Assembly (NCBI GenBank): GCA_023091665.1
Contig: JALJCQ010000001.1
Span: forward strand, 3,534,001-3,598,000
DNA length: 64,000 nucleotides
DNA from: Pythium myriotylum
Lineage: Eukaryota > Oomycota > Peronosporomycetes > Pythiales > Pythiaceae
Reading direction: 5' to 3'
In this document: positions 8,167-17,343 of the stretch, one piece after another
Numbering within the stretch: the stretch's first letter is position 1
Layout: each line of letters starts with the position of its first letter
Notes under the pieces: model-generated
Databases searched by the model: none
What the model was told of the DNA's origin: nothing
What the model saw: the letters and a program-made list of their open reading frames with translations, nothing else
Made by a program: the position numbers and the translations under genes

Positions 8167-11100
8167 ATGCGCGCCATGTTGACGCTCGCGGTCGCCGGCG
8201 CTCTGACGGCCGTCGCCGTGGGCGCCGCGCGAGAGCCGACGGCGGACGACGCGATGGTCGCTGTCGTGGGTGGCGACGCGCGACACAGCGGCGAGTACGC
8301 GCGCGTGGGCGCCGACCGCTTCGTGCGGCGGCTGGGCGACGACGCGGTCTTCACGCTCTCGCGGCAACGAGACGGCGCGTGGCATCTCGACGGCTTCGAG
8401 TGCGACGGAGAGCGCGACGTCGCGGCGCCGGGCGAGTGCCGACAGACGCTCCACGAGGTCGTCGTGGTCGCGCGCACGGAGGCGCGGCGGCTGGCAGTGG
8501 AGGCGCCGAGCCGCGAGCTGCAGATCGACGCGCCGCTGCTGCCGCCGCCGCCGATCTTCACGGACGGCACGCCGGCGTATTACGGCTGCGGGTACGCCGT
8601 GAATAACCAGTGGTGCTGTCTCGAAGCGAACGCGGCGGCCGGCGACCCGGCGTGCTGGAGTCTGGACACGTGCTCGGAGGAGTACATGGCCTGGAGCGGG
8701 CAGAACCAGATTTGCTGCGGCGCCACGTTCTCCGACTGCGTGCTCACGTACGAGGCGCCGATGCCGACGCCCGAGCCGACGACGATCGCGCCAACCCCAC
8801 CGCCAACGACCGCGACGCCTCCACCGACGACTGTGGCTCCTCCACCGACGACCGCATCACCTCCACCGACGACCGTAGCACCACCACCGACGAGCGTAGC
8901 ACCACCACCGACGACCGTAGCACCACCACCGACGACCGTAGCGCCAACACCTCCCCCTACGGTGACGAGTACGCCGTTATGGACAATTTTGCCGCCATCA
9001 GATGTCCCGACGACTGCACCGCCATTCGTGATTATCTTTCCAACGCCTGCGCCGCCATCAACGACTCAACCGCCCGTGACGGATCCACCGACAACGCAGC
9101 CACCGGTGACCGAAGCGCCAACGACACAGCCACCAGCAACAGAGGCACCGACGACGCAACCGCCTGTGACAGATCCACCGACAACGCAGCCACCAGTGAC
9201 CGAAGCGCCAATGACCCAGCCTCCAGTGACCGAGCCGCCGACAACACAGCCTCCAGTGACGGATCCACCAACGGCGCTGCCTCCTGCAACGGAGCCGCCA
9301 ATGACACAGCCTCCAGTGACCGATCCACCGACGATGCAGCCACCGGTGACTGAGGCGCCAACGACACAGCCTTCCGTGACGGATCCACCAACGACACAGA
9401 CACCAGTGACCGAAGCGCCAATGACCCAGCCTCCAGTGACCGAGCCGCCGACAACACAGCCTCCAGTGACGGATCCACCAACGGCGCTGCCTCCTGCAAC
9501 GGAGCCGCCAACGACACGGCCTCCAGTGACGAATCAGCCGACAACACAGCCACCATCGACCGAAGTCCCGACGACACAGCCTCCAGTGACGGATCCACCG
9601 ACAACACAGTCACCGTTGACAAACTCACCAACGACACAGCCACCAGCAACAGAGGCACCGACGACGCAACCACCGGTGACAAATCCGCCGACGACGCAGC
9701 CACCGGTGACCGAGGCGCCAACGACCCAGCCACCGGTGACAGATGCACCGATAACGCAGCCACCAGTGACAAACCTGCCGACAATCCAGCCGCCAGTGAC
9801 GGATCCACCACCCACACAGCCACCGGTGACAGACCCGCCGATGACGCAGCCACCAGTAACGGAGGCACCGACGACGCAACCACCGGTGACGGATCCACCG
9901 ACAACGCAGCCACCGGTGACCGAAGCGCCAATGACTCAGCCTCCAGTCACGAATCCACCAACAACACAGCCACCGGTGACCGAGGCGCCAACGACTCAAC
10001 CTCCAGTCACGGATCCACCGACAACCCAGCCACTGGTGACCGAAACGCCAACAACCCAGCCACCGTTGACAAACTCACCAACAACGCAGCCACCAGCAAC
10101 GGAGCTTCCAACGACGCAACCACCGGTGACAGACTCACCGATGACGCAGGCGCCGGTAACTGAGGCACCAACGTCGCAACCGCCAGCGACCGAGACTCCA
10201 GTTACGACAACTAATGTACCAGCACCAAGTCCACCGACAACGGCGCTTCCAGAGACAACAACTCCTACGATTGCTCCTCCGGTACCTCCCAGTTCGACCG
10301 GGTCTCCCGCAACGAGTATCCCGACGAGTGAACCTACAGCAACTGTCCCGCCAACATCGGGACCTCTCGTGACGTTCTCCCCGACAAGTGAGCCGCCGTT
10401 GACGCAAACTCCGCTTACACCTGCACCATCGACTCAACCTCAAGCCACAGCTCAGCCGGTGACACAGCCACCTGTTGTGAGTAATGCGCCGACAACGGGT
10501 CCTCCGGTGACGGATTTGCCGACCACTGCACCGACGACTGTAGCGCCGAGCGAGCCGCCTGGGAGTGAAGCACCAACGGCACAACCTCCAATCTCTGTTT
10601 CCCCGACAACCGAGATTACGAATACCCCGACCACGATTCCTCCAGTGACTGTTGCTCCGACTTCAGCTCCCACGATGCAGCCTCCGGTGTTGACAGTACC
10701 ACCAACGACTGAGGTTCCTACCACGGTGCCGAGCACACCGGAGCCTACACCTGCAACAGTGACAAGTGCTCCGACGGAAGCGCCAACGACTCCAGTAGCG
10801 ACGACCCCTTTGCCGTCACCGGTGCCAGCCACGATATTACCGTCGACAACTGTCCCCGGAACTGCTGCACCTACTACCACGCCTTCACCGTCCGACACAG
10901 CCAGTCCAAATCCGGCGACGACGACCCCATCGGCTACTGATTCTCTCACAACGGGACCAACGACTCAGACTCCAACGCCTACTGATGCAGCTACAGCAAA
11001 TCCTGTGTCATCGATGCCGTCGACGACTCCTGCAACAACAGACCCGGTCACGATGCCTCCATCGACGACAGCTCCTGGAACTTCTGGCCCGACGACCACT

Positions 11101-13872
11101 CCGACGACCAGTCCAACGACACCTGTGCCGTCCATATCGACAACAACATCACCAACGAGCACGTCCCCTCAGCCTTCATCGGTCCCAATCGTCCCAATCA
11201 TTCCAGCGACCAGAAGACCACCAACAACAAGCTCTCCGCCAACTTCAACGCCTGCACCGGTGACGACAACTCTTCCTGTGGATACGACTCCACCAATAAT
11301 TGGGACACCCACTAGCTCACCAGTGCCCACGCTTGCAACTGTGGCTCCTTCAAGCACACCGTCTTCGAGTGATACAATCGCGCCTGTGGGTCCAGGACCT
11401 ACCTCCGCAGTTCCGACTTCAAGCTCTCCTCCAACGACCGGATCCCCCGAACCGACGAGTTCGCTTACTCCAGCTCCAGTTCCCACGGGTGGGACACCGA
11501 GCTTAACAGCTCCGGGAACGCCAGCTCCGTCTGTAACGAATATCCCACCGCTATCTAGTACCGCAGCGCCAACATCAACCAGCTTGCCATCGAACTCACC
11601 GACAACTCTTCCGGCTGAGACTCTACCTCCTGCAATTACCGACACACCAATGCCATCGGTAGGTAGTCCGATGCCTACGAATTCTTTGACAACGTCACCG
11701 AGTCTTTCGACCTCTTCACCGACCCCGACGACGGCAACGGAGGCGCCAACCTCGACCCCCACAAGTGGACCTGTAACTTTGGATCCAGGGACTTCAAGTC
11801 CTTCGACGGCTCCGCCTTCGACGGGACCAACCACTGCACCGCCTTCGCCTTCCACCACGACAGGACCAGGAGTGGCAACAACGACCCCGGTACCTGAGCC
11901 TTTGGCAACGTCAGGAACGATTGCGCCAACTCCCACTGTGTCTTCGGATTCAACTGCGACACCGACCTCCGTTCCTCCTGAGACTCCAACGCCGTCTCAT
12001 CAGCAGCCGCTGGTGGCGACTGTAGTGCCTGCTGCGACGAACCCTGTGGCCACTGAGACACAGGCTCCTCCACTGGCAACTTCGACTGCACCAATTCCCG
12101 CATCGAGTGCCTCAAGCGTCGCAACATCGTCGCCATCCCCGCCGCTGACAGGAGACTCAACACTAGCTACAGTGGGCCCTGGAGTTCCCACAACAGCTGC
12201 ACCAGGATCGTCAACGACTGCTCCCCCTGCCGTGGTCGCGAGGGAATTTGCAAGTTCACAAGACACACCGACATCTACACCATTATCTTCGCCATCCCCT
12301 TCACCAACCCAGGCAACTGAAACTCCAAGTCCGTCACCAACGGAAGATCGTCACGATAACAGCAGTGCGATCTTTCACCAGACCCTAGCTGACTTATCGA
12401 AGGCGACAAGCGGCGTGCGCGAACGCATGGCCGAGTCGGCTAACATACTTGTCGCTAGTGCAGTTGCAGCAAACGTCGTGAGCATCGCAATCACGGCCGT
12501 GTCATCGGGGGCAACCGTCGTTTCTGGTGCAGCGACGGGCATCGCGGCGACACAGGGTCTGCTCGTTCCCGGGGTCGGCAGTGGTGTGGCCGGCCACGCA
12601 GGAATACCTGTGGCTGACTCTGGTGCGCTATTGATGATGCTCAACTACCTCCAGTTTATCGCGTCAGGGAGTCACATCACATTGCCTGGTGCGCCGGATT
12701 TCTTCTACCAGTTTACAGACTCGCTCGGGTGGGCCGTGCTACAGCCGACATCACCCGAAGGGAATGGTGACCACAGCAGGACCGGCTTGAACAGCGATGA
12801 TATCGACAAGTTTTCAGCAGCTGATGGTGACATTATCGCCGGCGTCCTTGCTTACGCTCAGAGGATCAACATCAAACCCGACGAGCTCTTCACGAAGACT
12901 ATCATTGCGTTTGCTAGTGTTGTCGGCATTGTCGCTTCTGTGGTCGCAATTTTGTACACAATTATCCGGTGCGTTGCCAAGCGTCGACTTGAGATGGCGA
13001 TCCAACGCCTCAAGGACCTCCCACGTGCCAAGCTCCTCATGCGTCTGCTTACGCAGTCGTGCCTCTCGATTTGCCTAATGAGCGAGTATGCACTGAGCAT
13101 GACGAGCTCTTTCCAGATGCGGTACTTCCACCAGAACGAAGGAGGGTATGGTGCGTTTGCGTCGGCCACTGCGGCACTGATCGTCGTTTGCTTTGGTCTG
13201 ATCGTGCTAGGAGTGGTCAAGCTGTGGCGCAAGACGGAAGAGCAACTCGCGGACCCAGACTTCAAATTTGCATGGGGGTCGTACTACAAATACTACAACT
13301 TCGAACATCGATACTTCTTTGTGCCCAAGATGGGCGCTGAGATTTTATCAGGCGTTATCATCGGATTGGTGAGCGACGTCCCATCGCAGTTGACGCTACT
13401 CATGAGTCTTCAGCTCGGGATGTTTTTGTTCACGATTGAAAGCGAACCGTACTCAATGACTTTCCAGACCATCTGCTCGTCGACAGCCTTCGTGATGAAG
13501 ATGATCACGTATGCTCTCATCAGTTCGTTCCTCACATCCTCCACGGACCATTCTGTGCGCGATTTCGTCGGGACTCTCGTGATTATCCTGCAAGTGACGC
13601 TCTTGCTGCTGTTCAACTCGCGCCAGCTCCACATCCTGTACAAGCAGATGCGCTACCTCATCGCAATGCGACGGACGCGCATCCTCCAGGACAAACAGGC
13701 AGACAGACTTGTGCTAGAAGACAATGAAGACCGACATACGCGGCTGCGAACGTCTAGTACTTCATTTACCCCAAAATATGACGGCACACCAGGCGCCTTC
13801 GGCCTGCTCCAAAGCAAACGCAACTCGATGGTCTTGACGCCGCCGAGGCCGCTGCCTGTCGCAGCAGCGTGA
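8167..13872 (+). CDS. Giant mucin-like protein with C-terminal TRP/Flc-like membrane domain
   Basis: A single exon of 1901 residues from the ATG at 8167. It starts with a signal peptide (AMLTLAVAGALTAVAVGA). About residues 137-197 form a Cys-rich module (YYGCGY, WCCLEAN, ICCGATFSDC). Residues about 198-1395 are a Pro/Thr/Ser mucin region, with a decapeptide array of the PPTTQPPVTD/E type in its first third. The last ~480 residues are a polytopic membrane domain with several helices and the motif YYKYYNFEHRYFFV followed by a long helix and ESEPYS. This recalls the fungal Flc/Pkd2 TRP-like channel domain. The layout suggests a heavily O-glycosylated cell-surface sensor or channel anchored in the wall. 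The family match is from memory of motif order. Its stop is 4 bp from that of the convergent dynactin gene. Confidence 0.75.
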   Translation: MRAMLTLAVAGALTAVAVGAAREPTADDAMVAVVGGDARHSGEYARVGADRFVRRLGDDAVFTLSRQRDGAWHLDGFECDGERDVAAPGECRQTLHEVVVVARTEARRLAVEAPSRELQIDAPLLPPPPIFTDGTPAYYGCGYAVNNQWCCLEANAAAGDPACWSLDTCSEEYMAWSGQNQICCGATFSDCVLTYEAPMPTPEPTTIAPTPPPTTATPPPTTVAPPPTTASPPPTTVAPPPTSVAPPPTTVAPPPTTVAPTPPPTVTSTPLWTILPPSDVPTTAPPFVIIFPTPAPPSTTQPPVTDPPTTQPPVTEAPTTQPPATEAPTTQPPVTDPPTTQPPVTEAPMTQPPVTEPPTTQPPVTDPPTALPPATEPPMTQPPVTDPPTMQPPVTEAPTTQPSVTDPPTTQTPVTEAPMTQPPVTEPPTTQPPVTDPPTALPPATEPPTTRPPVTNQPTTQPPSTEVPTTQPPVTDPPTTQSPLTNSPTTQPPATEAPTTQPPVTNPPTTQPPVTEAPTTQPPVTDAPITQPPVTNLPTIQPPVTDPPPTQPPVTDPPMTQPPVTEAPTTQPPVTDPPTTQPPVTEAPMTQPPVTNPPTTQPPVTEAPTTQPPVTDPPTTQPLVTETPTTQPPLTNSPTTQPPATELPTTQPPVTDSPMTQAPVTEAPTSQPPATETPVTTTNVPAPSPPTTALPETTTPTIAPPVPPSSTGSPATSIPTSEPTATVPPTSGPLVTFSPTSEPPLTQTPLTPAPSTQPQATAQPVTQPPVVSNAPTTGPPVTDLPTTAPTTVAPSEPPGSEAPTAQPPISVSPTTEITNTPTTIPPVTVAPTSAPTMQPPVLTVPPTTEVPTTVPSTPEPTPATVTSAPTEAPTTPVATTPLPSPVPATILPSTTVPGTAAPTTTPSPSDTASPNPATTTPSATDSLTTGPTTQTPTPTDAATANPVSSMPSTTPATTDPVTMPPSTTAPGTSGPTTTPTTSPTTPVPSISTTTSPTSTSPQPSSVPIVPIIPATRRPPTTSSPPTSTPAPVTTTLPVDTTPPIIGTPTSSPVPTLATVAPSSTPSSSDTIAPVGPGPTSAVPTSSSPPTTGSPEPTSSLTPAPVPTGGTPSLTAPGTPAPSVTNIPPLSSTAAPTSTSLPSNSPTTLPAETLPPAITDTPMPSVGSPMPTNSLTTSPSLSTSSPTPTTATEAPTSTPTSGPVTLDPGTSSPSTAPPSTGPTTAPPSPSTTTGPGVATTTPVPEPLATSGTIAPTPTVSSDSTATPTSVPPETPTPSHQQPLVATVVPAATNPVATETQAPPLATSTAPIPASSASSVATSSPSPPLTGDSTLATVGPGVPTTAAPGSSTTAPPAVVAREFASSQDTPTSTPLSSPSPSPTQATETPSPSPTEDRHDNSSAIFHQTLADLSKATSGVRERMAESANILVASAVAANVVSIAITAVSSGATVVSGAATGIAATQGLLVPGVGSGVAGHAGIPVADSGALLMMLNYLQFIASGSHITLPGAPDFFYQFTDSLGWAVLQPTSPEGNGDHSRTGLNSDDIDKFSAADGDIIAGVLAYAQRINIKPDELFTKTIIAFASVVGIVASVVAILYTIIRCVAKRRLEMAIQRLKDLPRAKLLMRLLTQSCLSICLMSEYALSMTSSFQMRYFHQNEGGYGAFASATAALIVVCFGLIVLGVVKLWRKTEEQLADPDFKFAWGSYYKYYNFEHRYFFVPKMGAEILSGVIIGLVSDVPSQLTLLMSLQLGMFLFTIESEPYSMTFQTICSSTAFVMKMITYALISSFLTSSTDHSVRDFVGTLVIILQVTLLLLFNSRQLHILYKQMRYLIAMRRTRILQDKQADRLVLEDNEDRHTRLRTSSTSFTPKYDGTPGAFGLLQSKRNSMVLTPPRPLPVAAA
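9055..10210 (+). repeat. 30-bp minisatellite encoding PPTTQPPVTD/E decapeptides
   Basis: Roughly 38 tandem 30-bp units, of the form ACGACACAGCCACCGGTGAC plus a variable 10-bp spacer, encode the mucin decapeptides. A block of about 110 bp at 9191-9301 recurs without change at 9401-9511. The offset is 210 bp, or seven units, which points to recent unequal exchange. Copy number probably varies between strains. Confidence 0.9.
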
Positions 13873-13876
13873 GCGC

Positions 13877-15393
13877 TCAGCGGGCTTCGCTCAGCAAGCG
13901 GTTCATGCGCTCGTCCAGCGTCTGCATGTTCGCTTGGAAGATCTGCACGTTTTCTTGGAGGCTCTTCTCGATCTGCATTTGCGTGATTGTAGAGTGAGTG
14001 TAGACGTCCCAGTACGACCCCCCCCTATACAGTAATATCCACGTACGTTTGCGAGCATGCTCGCGTCCGACTCGAGCAGGTCCTGCAGCACGCTCTGCGA
14101 CTGCTCCATCTTCTTGACGCGCGAGCTCAGGTCCAGGCTCTCGTCGTGGACCGTCTTGAGCGAGACGAGGCGGTCCACGAGCGCGGGCACCGAGGCCGCG
14201 ACGTCCTGCACGCTGTTGAGCTTGTCGTAGATCTCCTGGATCTTGTCTCGGTCGGCCTGCGACGCCAGCGCGCCCTGCACGTGGGGGGACTCCTTGAGCT
14301 TGTTGAGCAGCGTGAACTCGTGCACGAGCGCGGTCGTGCGCGTCTTGATGGCGTCCAAGTTCTTCTCGCTGAGCAGCCCCACGCGCCTGTCGAGCTCGTC
14401 CACGAGCGCCGAGAGGTCGTTGCTGGCCGCCGAGCTCGCGCGCAGGCCGTCGACGTGGAGTTCCTTCGCGCTGGCCGCGCCCACGAGCTGCTCGAGCGCC
14501 GCGAGCCGCGTCTCGAGCGCGAGCACGCGCTGCTTGGCGTCGCGGTCGACGGCGCCGAGCTCGCCCGTGCTGTAGATCTCGTAGACGATGGGCGCGGCGG
14601 CGTCGCTCGCCACGGGCGCCGTCTGCGTCGCGCGCTTGAGCGCGTCGAGCTGCTCCACGAGCTTGGCCGAGAGCTCTCGCTGCAGCGCGGACGCGGCGTC
14701 GGCCTGCGCGGGCGCGGGCGCCAGGAACGGGCGGAAGCGCTCGTCCTGCTCCACGGTCGAGAGCTGCAGCTGCAGCGTCGCGAGCCCGCGCAGCACCTCG
14801 CCCACCTCGGCGTCCTGCGCCGCGTCCACCACGCGCGCGGCGTCGCGCTGCGCCGCGAGCAGCGAGAGGTCGCTCTCGAGCTCGCGCAGCTCCACGGCGA
14901 GCCGCGTGAAGCGCTGCAGCGGCGACTCGAGCGAGCGGCGAGGCGGCGACGGCGCGGCCTCGAGCTCCGTGAGCGACGAGAGCACCGGGCTCGGCTCTGC
15001 GTTAGACGCCACGTTAGACGCCACGTTAGACCGCCGAGAGAGGACCACTCGCCGAGAGACTTGACCACGTACTATAGACCTTGCCCATGAACACTTCAAA
15101 GGCCTGGTTCGGGTTCACGGGGGCCTCGTCCAGCTCCATGTTCGACTGCGTCCAACGCGGCGGTTAGTCCCGACGGCTTGGACGCGCGGTTAGTCACGAC
15201 AACGACAACGCGGCCGCACCTTGTCGAAGCCGTGCGTGTCCTCGGGCGCGAAGGCCGCGCGCGCCTGCGCGCCGTGCACGGCCGCGTAGGGCTGGAACGT
15301 GACCTCCGGGTCGGGCGTCTCGAAGACCTCGGCGTTCATCGTGCGCGGGTCCCACTCGCGGCTGCGGCGCTTCCGGTCGTCGCTCAGATGCAT
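13877..15393 (-). CDS. DCTN2: Dynactin subunit 2 (dynamitin, p50)
   Basis: Four exons on minus: 15393-15220, 15145-15073, 14996-14047 and 13972-13877, about 430 residues (human p50 is 401). Phases agree at every junction (0, 1, 0). The N-terminus carries the family NAEVFETPDPE motif (human has a PDVYETSD equivalent). The body is coiled coil with SPLQRFTRL, ALETRLAALE, a VPALVDRL segment and a LDERM ending, in dynamitin order. The protein builds the dynactin shoulder that links dynein to cargo. Start choice: ATG 15393 extends the conserved N-terminus, while ATG 15339 is in frame 18 codons later. A pyrimidine-rich TTTTAG just upstream (about 15419) leaves room for another 5' exon. Intron 2 holds three GTCTAACG branch-point-like copies in 12-bp register. 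Confidence 0.85.
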
Positions 15394-15611
15394 GCGGATC
15401 GCGTCGCCGTGCGGCCCTAAAACAACCCAAAACAGAAGTTAGACTAGTGTGGTGTACGCTATCCGTGGATCCTTCCCCACGATCGTCCTGTTATAAGGAT
15501 TCATGTGGTCCACCCTATACTGTATAATTCGTGTACACCACACTACTTTCCGGTGTCTCCCAGATCTTCTCTTCTCCGTGTCACTTCAATCTTCATCCGG
15601 GGTCTATCGCC
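15394..15611. promoter_or_regulatory. 218-bp divergent promoter with a 13-bp inverted repeat
   Basis: This separates dynactin-2 (minus) from the phospholipase D gene (plus). TAGTGTGGTGTAC at 15445-15457 is matched by its exact reverse complement at 15533-15545, 75 bp away. A symmetrical pair in a short divergent promoter may bind the same factor towards both genes (inference). Confidence 0.6.
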
Positions 15612-17300
15612 ATGCGGGGCTTCGTGGGCGAGCGCACGCGCGCCGAGCCGGCGCTGCGCCTCTGGGTCTTCGTCGGCGTCTGCGCGTCGCTGTCTCTTCT
15701 GCTCGCGCTCGCGCTGCTCGCCGAGGGCGTCGCGCGCCCCGCGGGCTCGGTCGCGCCCGTGTTCCTGCCCCAAGTCGCGAGTCTATACTCGTTCGCGACC
15801 GGGACCCACGCCGAAAGCAAAGACCACGACGTCGCCATGCGCCTCGTGGAGACGCTGCCGCTGGGCGACTGCGCGCTCAACTCGTCGCTCGAGTCCACTT
15901 TCCACGCGCTGCTGCGCCGCACGCAGACCGCCGAGACCTCGATCGACATCAGCGCCATGTACTGGTGCGTCCCTTCTCGCTCTCCTTCTCAATGCTCTCT
16001 CTCTCTCTCTCGGAAGCTGACCATAGACAAATGCAGGAATCTGCTGGGTGCCGAGGACCACAAGATCTACTCGGACGAGCAGCTCGCGGCGTTCGGCGCC
16101 GGCCGCGGCGCGCAGCTCTTCCAGGCGCTCGTGGACGCGGCCCAGCGCGGCGTCTCGCTGCGCATCGTCACGGCCGGCGACGCCATCGGCCGTGGGAAGG
16201 CGTCGCCGCTGCCAGAGGAACTGCAGAAGCTAGTGGCGGCAGCTCCGGACAAGGTCTCGGTGCACCAGTGGGGAGGCCAGGCCTGGTACGGCGGCGGCAT
16301 TCTCCACCAGAAGATCTGGATCTTTGACAAGCAGCACGTCTACGTCGGCAGCGCCAACATGGACTGGAAGTCGCTGGCCCAAGTCATGGAAGTCGGCGTG
16401 CTGCTCGAGCATCTGACGCCAACGTCGCACGTGATGCAGGACATCCAGCGGCTCTTTGACGTCTGGTGGAAGTGGGGCGAGCTCGACGCGAGCGAGGTCA
16501 AGACGTACTACTCGGAGCGGTTCCAGGCCGAGCTCCAAGTGCCAGCGTGGTCGCATTTCTTGCCTCACGGGTCGCGCGCCAGCGACCCATTTGCCGAAGC
16601 GCGGCTGCAGGCGCTCGGGAACGTCCACGACCAGCTCAAAGTGGCCATGAACGACGGCTCCAAGGCACGTTTCTTCGTGGCCTCGGCACCCGATGAGTCC
16701 ACGGCTGCCCACACGCGCACCTTCGACGAGGACGCGCTCGTGTACACGATCGCGACAGCGCAGTCGCGTGTGAGTCTGAGTGTGATGGACTTTACGCCGT
16801 ACTCGATGTACGGACTGGAGACCCACAAGAATGCCTCGATCTGGTGGCCTGCACTGACCGACGCAATCCTCGCTGGGGTCTTTGGTAAGAAGGGTCTCCA
16901 TGTGCGGTTGCTCATCAGCCAATGGCAGCACTCGCGGAAGGCCATGTTCGAGGCGCTCCACGCGCTTGAGCTGCAGGCAGCACTCTGCAAGCGCATCCAT
17001 TGCGGCGGTTCGCTAGAGATCAAGATCTTCCGCGTCCCTGGCTGGCAAAACACGACGACAACCGACCCAAAGAAGCCGGCGTTGTGGCCGGCGTTCACGC
17101 GCGTGAATCACGCCAAGTACATTGTGAGCGACTCGCGCGTCAACATTGGCACGAGCAACATGGAGTGGGGCTACTTCTACACGACGGCCGGTATCAGTGT
17201 GAACACGGACCACCATGCAACGCGGCAGGCGATGGAGGATATCTTTAATCGGAATTGGCAGTCATCGTATTCTGTGCCGCTCAGCAGCGTCCTACCGTGA
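15612..17300 (+). CDS. PLD3/4-type phospholipase D family protein, type II membrane
   Basis: Two exons, 15612-15964 and 16037-17300, give about 538 residues. The 72-nt intron (GTGCGT donor, TGCAG acceptor) splits a Trp codon and is a multiple of three with no stop; splicing restores MYWNLLGAEDH. An N-terminal helix (residues about 15-40) looks like a signal anchor. Two HKD-type motifs are intact: HQKIWIFD followed by GSANMDW, and HAKYIVSD followed by GTSNMEW. The order matches PLD3/PLD4, which in animals are lumenal endolysosomal nucleases or lipid transphosphatidylases. Length is close to that of PLD3 (490). Several N-x-T sites fit a lumenal location. Its stop is 43 bp from that of NOM1 on the other strand. 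Confidence 0.85.
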   Translation: MRGFVGERTRAEPALRLWVFVGVCASLSLLLALALLAEGVARPAGSVAPVFLPQVASLYSFATGTHAESKDHDVAMRLVETLPLGDCALNSSLESTFHALLRRTQTAETSIDISAMYWCVPSRSPSQCSLSLSRKLTIDKCRNLLGAEDHKIYSDEQLAAFGAGRGAQLFQALVDAAQRGVSLRIVTAGDAIGRGKASPLPEELQKLVAAAPDKVSVHQWGGQAWYGGGILHQKIWIFDKQHVYVGSANMDWKSLAQVMEVGVLLEHLTPTSHVMQDIQRLFDVWWKWGELDASEVKTYYSERFQAELQVPAWSHFLPHGSRASDPFAEARLQALGNVHDQLKVAMNDGSKARFFVASAPDESTAAHTRTFDEDALVYTIATAQSRVSLSVMDFTPYSMYGLETHKNASIWWPALTDAILAGVFGKKGLHVRLLISQWQHSRKAMFEALHALELQAALCKRIHCGGSLEIKIFRVPGWQNTTTTDPKKPALWPAFTRVNHAKYIVSDSRVNIGTSNMEWGYFYTTAGISVNTDHHATRQAMEDIFNRNWQSSYSVPLSSVLP

Positions 17301-17343
17301 GTGTAAGTGAATCGTCAAATGCTATCTCTCTTTTTTTAGTTAT

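Noticed and set aside
9055..10210. CRISPR-like repeat appearance
   Set aside because: Units are contiguous 30-bp coding repeats with no unique spacers, inside a eukaryotic gene.
9032..12266. Several long open frames opposite or offset within the mucin repeats
   Set aside because: A 30-bp unit keeps all frames open; these are consequences of the minisatellite.
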